DNA of 64,000 bases from Pelobates cultripes (lineage: Eukaryota; Chordata; Amphibia; Anura; Pelobatidae), in NCBI GenBank assembly GCA_933207985.1, contig OW240917.1:110518522-110582521 (forward strand), in the 5' to 3' direction. A program made the position numbers and the translations under genes. This document shows positions 56,567 to 64,000 of this stretch, one piece after another; position 1 is the stretch's first letter, and each line of letters starts with the position of its first letter. The notes under the pieces were generated by a model. That model saw nothing but the letters and a program-made list of their open reading frames with translations, made no database searches and had not been told where the DNA came from.

Positions 56567-57175
56567 TTTTGTCTATATTTGAAAATGGTATGCCACGATA
56601 GAGTTATTTCACATTCCTGGGTTGCCATAGGGTCTCAAAATGCAACACACACCCAGCAAACCAATCTGGCAAACTGAATTGGGCAAGCCCTATACTGACC
56701 CTGTAACTTTCCAAAACCTGTACATGGGGGGTATTGTTATACTTGGGAGACTTCGCTCAACACAAATATGAGTGTTTAAAACAGTAAAACCTATCAAGAC
56801 GATGAAATAACCATTTTTTTGTAAAACAAATGCAAAAAACAAATAAAAACGCTAACTTTGGCCAGCGTTTATGACTAAGTGGCTACTACAAAAGACTCGA
56901 AATACCCAATTTTGAATACCCTGGGTTGTCTACATTTGAAAATGGTATGTCATGGCTGGGTTAATTTTCATTCCTGGGCTGTTATGCCGTCTCAAAGGCA
57001 ACATTGGCCCAGCAATCCAATCTGGCAAATTTCAATATGCAAACAATGAAAAGCCCTATATCTGACCCCTGTAAGTTTTCAAAAACCCTTAAAACCTGTA
57101 CATTGGGGGCACTGTTGTACTCGGGAGATGTTGCTGAACACATATTGGGGTGTTCTTAGTCAGTAACACATAACA
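56567..57175. repeat. Duplicated piggyBac-type 3' non-coding sequence
   Basis: Two direct copies of about 240 bp (56567-56800 and 56925-57175) share TTTGAAAATGGTATG, CATTCCTGGG, AATCTGGCAAA and AAACCTGTACAT. The second continues GGGAGATGTTGCTGAACACATA, and the same block type occurs at 20130-20200 in the piggyBac element. No transposase is seen here. Confidence 0.65.
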
Positions 57176-57185
57176 GGCACTATCT

Positions 57186-57399
57186 GGCTGTAGCCATGGT
57201 ATCAGCCTGTTGCCGCTCAGTCTCACAGCCCCAGGGATGGGCCACTAGTCAGCCCGCTCCTCTCCATGACTCACTCACACAAGCCGTCACCATGGTAACC
57301 CGGGTCTTGTGACATTCCATCACGTGACCCTGCCTGCTTCCGCTCACATACCCACACCTAGGCCGCCGCCGCCTCTCAGTGTAATCCCCCCTCTGCACC
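57186..57399 (+). promoter_or_regulatory. GC-rich promoter of the C4orf3-like gene
   Basis: Base composition changes sharply to CpG-rich. GTCACCATGGTAAC at 57286-57299 is a near-perfect RFX X-box palindrome, with a weaker copy GTAGCCATGGTATC at 57190-57203. TCACGTGACC at 57320-57329 is a CACGTG E-box of the USF/TFEB (CLEAR) type. No TATA box is seen. Factor use is inferred from motif matches. Confidence 0.65.
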
Positions 57400-57609
57400 A
57401 TGGAGACCGAGCCAACCCGACACCGGCCGGCACCAGAACCGAGCCAGGGGAGCAGTAAGGCCGGACCGGACCCGTCGGAGCTGGCGAAGAGGAGGAAGGA
57501 GGCCCGGGGCTGCCTACAGGAGATCTCTCACCCGTCATACTGGTTCGATGTGTGGGTGTTCCTTCTCTTCGACCTGATCTTATTCATCTTCATCTACCTG
57601 CTGCCCTGA
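57400..57609 (+). CDS. C4orf3: C4orf3 (another-regulin) orthologue, 69-residue membrane micropeptide
   Basis: Small single-pass membrane protein. The human protein of this name, also called ALN, sits in the endoplasmic reticulum membrane and inhibits the SERCA calcium pump. ATG is in a strong Kozak context (GCACCATGG). The N-terminal 45 residues are polar and Pro/Arg-rich; then HPSYWFDVWVFLLFDL leads into a hydrophobic helix (about 47-68) ending YLLP at the C-terminus, the same arrangement and length as the mammalian protein (about 66 residues). The match was recognised from memory of the C-terminal pattern, not by search. TGA is followed at once by GTGAGT (57610-57615), a likely donor for an intron in the 3' UTR. 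It is the only host gene recognised here. Confidence 0.8.
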   Translation: METEPTRHRPAPEPSQGSSKAGPDPSELAKRRKEARGCLQEISHPSYWFDVWVFLLFDLILFIFIYLLP

Positions 57610-57615
57610 GTGAGT
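57610..57615 (+). promoter_or_regulatory. Candidate splice donor after the C4orf3 stop
   Basis: A|GTGAGT lies exactly behind the stop codon. If used, the coding exon ends at its stop and the minisatellites downstream are intronic. Confidence 0.5.
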
Positions 57616-57890
57616 ACCGAGACCGGACCGCTACCCCCCGAGACCGGACCGCCACCCCCCGAGACCGAGACCGAACCGCCACCCCGGACCGAGACCGGAC
57701 CGCCACCCCGAGACCGGGACCGGACCGGACCGCCACCCGAGACCGGGACCGGACCGGACCGCCACTACGGACCGGAGACCGGGACCGGACCGGACCGACA
57801 CCCACCGGGACCGGACCGGACCGCCACCCCGAGACCGGGACCGGACCGCCACCCCCCGAGACCGGGACCGGACCGCCACCCCCCGAGACT
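57610..57890. repeat. GACCGGGACCGGACCGCCACC minisatellite
   Basis: Extremely GC-rich units of 10-30 bp with GACCGGACCG and CCACCCCGAGA. Open frames through it in several phases are spurious. Confidence 0.93.
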
Positions 57891-57899
57891 GGGCTTTCC

Positions 57900-58885
57900 A
57901 GTGCTAAATCCTATTACATGAACCCAGGCTCCCTCTCTCTAATCATATTACATGAACCCAGGCTCCCTCTCTCTAATCCTATTACATGAACCCAGGCTCC
58001 TCCTCTCTAATCATATTACATGAACCCAGGCTCCTCCTCTCTAATCATATTACATGAACCCAGGCTCCTCCTCTCTAATCATATTACATGAACCCAGGCT
58101 CCCCCTCTAATCATATTACATGAACCCAGGCTCCCCCTCTAATCATATTACATGAACCCAGGCTCCCCCTCTCTAATTACCTTACGTGAACCCAGGACCA
58201 GGCTCTCTCTCTAATTACCTTACGTGAACCCAGGCTCTCTCTCTAATTACCTTACGTGAACCCAGGCTCTCTCTCCAATTACCTTACGTGAACCCAGGCT
58301 CTCTCTCTAATTACCTTACGTGAACCCAGGCTCTCTCTCTAATTACCTTACGTGAACCCAGGCTCTCTCTCTAATTACCTTACGTGAACCCAGGCTCTCT
58401 CTCAAATTACCTTACGTGAACCCAGGCTCTCTCTCTAATTACCTTACGTGAACCCAGGCTCTCTCTCAAATTACCTTACGTGAACCCAGGCTCTCTCTCA
58501 AATTACCTTACGTGAACCCAGGCTCTCTCTCAAATTACCTTACGTGAACCCAGGCTCTCTCTCAAATTACCTTACGTGAACCCAGGCTCTCTCTCAAATT
58601 ACCTTACGTGAACCCAGGCTCTCTCTCAAATTACCTTACGTGAACCCAGGCTCTCTCTCAAATTACCTTACGTGAACCCAGGCTCTCTCTCAAATTACCT
58701 TACGTGAACCCAGGCTCTCTCTCAAATTACCTTACGTGAACCCAGGCTCTCTCTCAAATTACCTTACGTGAACCCAGGCTCTCTCTCAAATTACCTTACG
58801 TGAACCCAGGCTCTCTCTCAAATTACCTTACGTGAACCCAGGCTCTCTCTCAAGTTACCTTACGTGAACCCAGGCTCTCTGTCTC
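57900..58885. repeat. Two-phase 32-34 bp minisatellite
   Basis: The first eight or so units (57905-58165) read ATCATATTACATGAACCCAGG then CTCC(C/T)CTCTCTA. The next about 22 units (58165-58880) read ATTACCTTACGTGAACC then CAGGCTCTCTCTCA. The second block is very homogeneous, with CTCTCTCTAA early and CTCTCTCAAA later. ACGTG occurs in every unit of the second block. Confidence 0.95.
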
Positions 58886-58934
58886 TCTCAGCTGGGAAAC
58901 ATATTTAGTGCTTGCAGTATCAGATCTATACTGT
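58886..58934. other. Short unique spacer
   Basis: Nothing recognised. Confidence 0.5.
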
Positions 58935-59371
58935 TTAATGACACTAGAGGCACCCAGACCACTTCAGCTCATTGAAGTGGTGTGGGTGTATATTCCTAGG
59001 TCCTTTAAACCTGGAAAGGTAATTATTGCAGTTTTTAATTAATTGCAATAATTACCTTTATGGGTTAACTCCACCCCTAGCGGCCGTCTACCAGACAACC
59101 ACTAGAGGGACATCCAGGTCGTTGGGCAACTTTTTGTTCACATGATGCTGGACATAGTATGAGGACATCCAGAGTCACCGGAAACCCCATAGGAAAGCAT
59201 TTTATAATGCTTTCCTATGGGGCTGTTCTAATGCGAGCATGGCCATTGCCGCACTTGCGCATTAGGTCTACACCGCCGGCTGACAGTGGGAGTGGCGCAA
59301 AGGCAATGCCAGGGCTAAGGGACAAGGTAAGTGACAGAAGAGGGAAGAGCCACTATAGTTACAATGCTTAA
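58935..59371. mobile_element. TTAA-type hairpin-array element 1 (decayed)
   Basis: Possible TTAA at 58935-58938 and 59368-59371. Inside are palindromes in series: CCACTTCAGCTCATTGAAGTGG (two halves about 10 bp each), GGTAATTATTGCA...TGCAATAATTACC (59018-59056), and GAAAGCATT...AATGCTTTC (59193-59214). Outer ends have diverged. Confidence 0.6.
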
Positions 59372-60313
59372 ATATATTGCTGTTTATTAAATCTGGAAGA
59401 GATGGCTAATCTCTCCCACTTCCACTGCTGTGGACTTGTGGTATGGCTGTCTGACTATGAACACACCAGTTCATTACACTTTAAATTATTAGTCTAGCCA
59501 CCAAACTACTTCAGCTTACTGAAGCAGTAATGATATAAGGACCCTGGTCCTGTAGTCTTATCTTTTCAATTGATATTCTTTTCATTAAACACAACCCACC
59601 ACAGTACTGCACGTATCAGTTTATTGAGCAGTTTTGCTTATATTATGTGATGAATAGTTTATCCCCCAGTCTCAATTCTATTCATCCCATAAAACCCTGC
59701 TGACAGAGGGTTATTGGATTGGATTGGATCAAACCCCAAAGAGTAGAATAAGCCTCCTCATTGGGGGAGCTTCTTCCTTGTGATGAAATGGACAGCATAT
59801 AGCTGCAGACAGTCTCTCTCAGCTATGCAGCTTTATGTTCAATGATTGTAACTTTAGTTTCAATTTAAGGAAATGCCAAGCACCATAACCACTACAGCAT
59901 GCAGTAGCGGTTATAGGGCCCTGACTCCCTAGGGTAAGTGGTCAACCCTGAGCTCAGCACCACAGTGATACTTGGTAGAACTAATGGAGCTTCTGACTCC
60001 AGGCAAGGCTTTTCTCAGCGGACACTAGATAAGGTATCCAACCATGCATAAACGGTTTAACTACTTATCCTTAAAGGTCACAAGCTCATTCTAGGTACCA
60101 TAATTCGAACCGCAGGCTCACTGTACAGTTCTGTGTTCTTTTAAGAAATATGACCACTGAGTTTTATTGCAATGGTTATGATGGAAGATGTATTTGGTTG
60201 CCCCTTTTCACCCATTATTCGGCCTTAACCTGTTGCAGAAAGCTTTACTTGCTTGTTATTTGTGCAAAATCATCCACTATTGAAAGGTGCTAAGTGTTTA
60301 TCAGCAGGGTTCT
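59372..60313. other. Intergenic, no gene seen
   Basis: Contains a further partial hairpin repeat (CATAACCACTAC...GTAGCGGTTATAG at about 59885-59917). No coding signal. Confidence 0.5.
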
Positions 60314-60711
60314 TTAAAGGGACACTCCAGGCACCCAGGCCACTTCAGCTAATTGAAATGGTCTGGGTGCTGTGACCCTTTTGCACTTTGTGCTGCCAGT
60401 TCCAGAGAAAGGCAATGTTTACATTGCAGCACTAAGTCTGCCCTCTGTGGCTGTATAACAGACAGCCACAAGAGGGCTTTCGGAATCCTAACTGACCTTT
60501 GGTCGGTTATCTGATGCTGGACGTTCTCACGGACCTCCAGCGTCAGATTTTCCCCATAGTAAAGCATTGAATAATGCTTTCCTATGGGGAGGAGGTCTAA
60601 TGCGCACTAGGTCTCCCTTGGCAGTGGGGGATGGGCGGGCGGGGGGCACTCCAGGATTCTCTAGTGCCAGGAAAACGGGTTTGTTTTCCTGGCACAGGAG
60701 AGTCCTTTTAA
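60314..60711. mobile_element. TTAA-type hairpin-array element 2
   Basis: TTAA at 60314-60317 and 60708-60711; ends AGGGACACTCC and GGAGAGTCCTT are roughly inverted. Hairpins in order: CCACTTCAGCTAATTGAAATGG, TGGCTGTATAACAGACAGCCA (60449-60469), GAAAGCATTGAATAATGCTTTC, and CCAGGAAAAC...GTTTTCCTGG. No open frame. Confidence 0.8.
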
Positions 60712-60715
60712 ACTA

Positions 60716-60834
60716 TTAAAGGGACACTCTAAACCCCTAAAGCACTTCAACTAAAAATGTGATTTACTAGTAAATTTCAGACATTTACCAGTTGAGTGAT
60801 TGACACTGAAAGAATAAAGACTAATATTTTCTTG
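60716..60834. mobile_element. Truncated TTAA-type element end
   Basis: TTAAAGGGACACTCTAAAC at 60716 repeats the outer end of element 2; the rest is AT-rich and short. Confidence 0.5.
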
Positions 60835-61287
60835 TTAAAGGACCACTCTAGGCACCCAGACCACTTCAGCTTAATGAAGTGGTCTGGGTGCCAGGTCCAG
60901 CTAGGGTTAACCCATTTTTTCATAATTATAGCAGTTTCAGAGAAACTGCTATAATTATGAATGGGTTAAGCCTTTCCCCTAATCCTCTAGTGGCTGTCTC
61001 ATTGACAGCCACTAGAGGCGCTTGCGTGCTTCTCACTGTGATTTTCACAGTGAGAGCACGCAAGCGTCCATAGGAAAGCATTGTAAATGCTTTCCTATGA
61101 GACCGGCTGAATGCGCGCGCAGCTCTTGCCGCGCGTGCGCATTCAGTCGGAGGCGGAGAGGAGGCAGAGAGCTCTCCGCCCAGCGCTGGAAAAAGGTAAG
61201 TTTTTACCCCTTTCCCCCTTCCAGAGCCGGGCGGGAGGGGGTCCCTGAGGGTGGGGGCACCCTCAGGGCACTATAGTGGTCCTTTAA
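60835..61287. mobile_element. TTAA-type hairpin-array element 3 (best preserved)
   Basis: TTAA at 60835-60838 and 61284-61287 flanks 445 bp with inverted ends AGGACCACT(C/A)TAG. At least six hairpins follow one another: CCACTTCAGC/TGAAGTGG (60861-60888), ATAATTATAGCAGTTTC and its inverse (60922-60959), TAGTGGCTGTC/GACAGCCACTA (60988-61014), TGCGTGCTTCTCACTGTGA and its inverse (61022-61064), AAAGCATT/AATGCTTT (61075-61095), and GAATGCGCGCG with CGCGTGCGCATTC (61108-61145). No coding capacity. Confidence 0.85.
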
Positions 61288-62298
61288 TCAAATATATCTG
61301 CAGATAATGGGTGTGTTGGTGCTTTGGCCTCTGGAGTTCCTAAGACAAACTCTAAGATATGGATAAGAGTGCGTGGGGAAATTATGAGCTTATGTTTTCT
61401 GATGGTATTATGCGTCCTTATACTGTCCTAACATAACAAAAGTTTTTTCATCTTTTCCACAGAACACTTGTAAACCTTCTAGACGCTAAAGACGACTTTC
61501 CCTCTTGGACATGAAATGTTTCATTGGCTTCATTTGCAAACATTTGACGTTTACAGTCTCTTGCAATTAAGAGTAGTAACTCTATGAAATACAGTATGGA
61601 TGTTGGATTGTAAAATGGATATTGAAAGACTGGCATCACTTCTTACACGAAGACCCTTGGAATATTTATTTTCTATAAGATGATTTTCAGTTAATTCTTA
61701 CACAAAGTTTTTATAAAGATTATAATTCAAGGCCATATGGAGATGTGATGTTTTTATTTCCCTAGTAACCTAAATACATTTTACACTCATTCTTCAAAGA
61801 TAATGTTTCTAATTTAGTGATATCGTCGCGAAGGAATGCGTGGGAGGCAGATAAAGGAGAGATTTAGTTACCTGAACCTGTCCCTTGCAGGTGCAGCCAT
61901 CTTGAACCATATGTTTGAGTACAGGCACAGCATTGAGTTCTGTGGAGGATACGGGTGGTGGTGGGGGGGGGGAGAGACAGTACCGGTTTAAAGAAATGAT
62001 ATGACTTATTGAGTTCACTCCTTCCGTATACGTATGCTGCAAATTGCCTGAAGTGTTTCATATTTGTGTATACCATAGAACAGGGCCTATGATGTAAAGT
62101 CCTATGATAGTTGCCAGGCCTTGAAAGTTACTTTCTACTGCACGCTATACTATACTTACCACCAGTGAAGTTAGACTTCCCAGGGCTAGCAATTTGACTC
62201 GCTAATGGCTAGTGTTGAGTAGAATGTGCTGGGCTTGGCTTATTGGCTGAGAGTGATTAGCTCTTACTCTTAGCCAGTGAACTAGTTAATGGAAGTGG
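61288..62298. other. Intergenic, no gene seen
   Basis: Short frames only, for example minus 61448-61639, without known domain. A G-run lies at about 61962-61971. Confidence 0.5.
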
Positions 62299-62526
62299 TT
62301 AAAGGGACTCTCCAGTGCCAGGAAAACAATCAGTTTTCCTGGCAGTGCAGGTCCCCTCTCCCTCCCAATCCCCGGTTGCTGAAGGGGTGAAAACCCCTTC
62401 AGTAACTTACCAGAGGCAGCGACATGTCCCACGTCGATGCTTCTTCCTCCGCTGCTGCTCCTCTTCATTACGTCGGCTGGTGGGCGAGACTGATCCCGGC
62501 CGGGGAGACCCAATGCGCATGCGAGG
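62299..62526. mobile_element. TTAA-type hairpin-array element 4, left part
   Basis: TTAA at 62299-62302, then AGGGACTCTCC. Hairpins TGCCAGGAAAAC/GTTTTCCTGGCA (62316-62344) and CTGAAGGGG/CCCCTTCAG (62382-62402). It breaks at 62527 where LTR-like sequence begins. Confidence 0.7.
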
Positions 62527-62914
62527 TGTAACGGCACCCCGGCATAAAAGGGGTTAAACGCTGTTTAAAAGGGGTTAAACGCTATTTCCCTTCCCGATAC
62601 ACAGGCAGCTACCAAAGACACCAATCTGCTGAACAGGAAACCATATGAATGCCGTAAACAGCTGAACCGGAACCATGTGAATGCTGTAAACAGCCAAATA
62701 GGAAAAACCATACGAATAGGTTTACTCTCCTAGCAGTCAAACTGGAACAGCATACAATAAATCCCCCACAGAACGAGACAAAGCAACGTTTTGAGGGTCA
62801 AGCATGAACAGACAGAGCTGTGGGTTTATTGTTCTTATATACACATTAGTACCACCCACAGGGTTTTGGAAAACCACCAATAAACACGTACAATACACTC
62901 AGACACTCCCACAC
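62527..62914 (-). repeat. Probable solo LTR fragment, minus strand
   Basis: On plus it begins TGTAACGG, the inverse of the CCGTTACA end of the nested element's LTR. An internal AACGAGACAAAGCAACG with TTTTGAGGG inverts the CCTCAAAACGAAG...CTCGTT block of that LTR (11747-11770). A related family is likely; the other end and the target duplication are not certain. Confidence 0.5.
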
Positions 62915-62920
62915 AATGGG

Positions 62921-63304
62921 TTAAAGGACCACTCTAGACACCCAGACCACTTCAACTTAATGTGAAAATCACACAGAGCATGCAAGCCTCCATATGAATG
63001 CTTTCCTATGCGACTGGCTGAATGCGCTCCTATGGGGAATTGAGCGACGTTGGAGGTCCTCACACAGCGTGAGGACGTCCAGCGACGCTCTAGTACAGGT
63101 TTTCTGTGCTATAATCCAGGAAATCCCCTCTAGTGGCTGTCTAGTAGACAGCCACTAGAGGTGGAGTTAACCCTGCAAGGTAATTATTGCAGTTTATTAA
63201 AAAAACTGCAATAATTACACTTGCAGGGTTAAGGGTAGTGGGAGTTGGCACCCAGACCACTCCAATGGGCAGAAGTGGTCTGGGTGCCTGGAGTGTCCCT
63301 TTAA
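62921..63304. mobile_element. TTAA-type hairpin-array element 5
   Basis: TTAA at 62921-62924 and 63301-63304; the inner right end GGAGTGTCCCT inverts the outer end of element 2. Hairpins: CTCTAGTGGCTGTC/GACAGCCACTAGAG (63126-63160), CCTGCAAGGTAATTATTGCAG with its inverse (63171-63229), and CCAGACCACT/AGTGGTCTGG (63251-63286). Order and strand are reversed relative to element 3. Confidence 0.82.
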
Positions 63305-64000
63305 GTAGGTGTATTTCAGCTATCCTCTTGCCAGACTTGTCCAAGCAGAATAAAATAAAACCTGTGAATGAAAACAATTGCGTACCTAACTAACCTGGGC
63401 TTGATCTGTGTGATGGAACACAGCATGGAGACTCCAAAGTAATTAAACTATCTACTGTGCTTAGAGAAGGAAAAGAGCGTGGAAGAGTTTTCCAAGCCCT
63501 AGTTATAAGAGCTATGGCAGGTCTAAATTCTAAATATCATTTAAGCCGTAAATGTAATGCCATGAGTTATTTTTGGTGGGTGAATATCAAATAATGCCAT
63601 TTCTATTGTTGATATTGATTAGAGAAAAAAAAAAAAATCCTCCCAGAAAGAAACTTTCTTGGCAGAAACACTGTATTCCAAAGGACATTTTATACATTCT
63701 CTTCAGCATAAAGTAATCTGAATCCCTGCAAATGTTATGTCAATTTGTCTGCTGTTCAATGGTTACTCCAAGTATCATGACCACCCTAGCCCACTGTAGT
63801 GGTTATAATGTTTGGAGTACTCTGGCCCTGTTCCCCAGTAATAGGGCAAAGCACTATGAAGATGGGTACTGATCCGGTCTTCATTCATTAGCTGCAATTG
63901 TCAACGTCTCTCAGCCAATGAGTGACATTCTATGCATAGAAATTGTCATTAAATAGCACAGTAGTCTTGTTCCGAGTTGGCTAGTGACACCCCAACAAAG
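63305..64000. other. Right edge, no gene seen
   Basis: An A-run at 63626-63638, and a partial hairpin repeat with CTCCAAGTATCATGACCAC and its near-inverse at 63755-63825. No coding signal. Confidence 0.5.

Noticed and set aside
57552..57989. 145-codon Thr/Pro/Arg-rich frame overlapping C4orf3
   Set aside because: It is produced by the GACCGG minisatellite and starts inside the C4orf3 coding exon in another phase.
58165..58880. Regular array resembling CRISPR
   Set aside because: Units are contiguous with no unique spacers, and the genome is eukaryotic. It is a minisatellite.
61448..61639. 63-codon minus-strand frame with a hydrophobic segment
   Set aside because: No recognised family and no promoter or splice context.

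Overview
The window looks like amphibian, most probably frog, nuclear DNA. It holds one recognisable host gene among dense repeats: an endogenous retrovirus, a second LTR element nested in it, piggyBac, Penelope-like, L1/Tx1-like LINE and fold-back elements, TTAA-flanked hairpin elements and many minisatellites. Species is inferred from repeat style only. There are two 100-N assembly gaps, at 22706-22805 and 37095-37194.

Layout. 25-15116 is provirus ERV1: LTR, Lys-type primer site, G-rich leader, gag, pro-pol, env, and a 3' LTR split by a 3.6 kb non-autonomous LTR element (11069-14675). 15117-15915 is an antisense relative of that nested element. 17000-20676 is a decayed piggyBac transposon, itself interrupted by a 622 bp hairpin insertion. 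21253-24507 is a fold-back element with very long inverted arms and a gap in the middle. 24508-27500 is Penelope-like DNA, starting with a symmetrical 588 bp palindrome carrying a GIY-YIG endonuclease region. 27789-29676 is a TTAA-flanked element inside a minisatellite. 29.9-37.1 kb is AT-rich without a recognised gene but has a full hammerhead-ribozyme fold at 36179-36236. 37195-45126 is ERV2, a near-identical provirus cut at its 5' side by the second gap, with open pro-pol and env. 45.1-52.7 kb is AT-rich and repeat-rich. 52752-55505 is a 5'-truncated, frameshifted L1/Tx1-type ORF2. 57.2-57.6 kb is the GC-rich promoter and single coding exon of a C4orf3 (another-regulin) orthologue, followed directly by two minisatellites. 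58.9-63.3 kb is a cluster of hairpin-array elements flanked by TTAA.

How the parts relate. The two proviruses are the same family: gag and pro-pol are in one frame separated by a UAG codon, and env overlaps the end of pol by four bases. ERV1 carries two gag frameshifts and one pol stop; ERV2 shows no lesion in what is visible. The ERV1 5' LTR is closer to the ERV2 3' LTR than to its own 3' LTR, and both sit against TA repeats, so the proviruses may be partly exchanged, either by recombination or by assembly. Most other elements are non-autonomous or decayed. Statements on families come from motifs seen in translation; no database search was possible.
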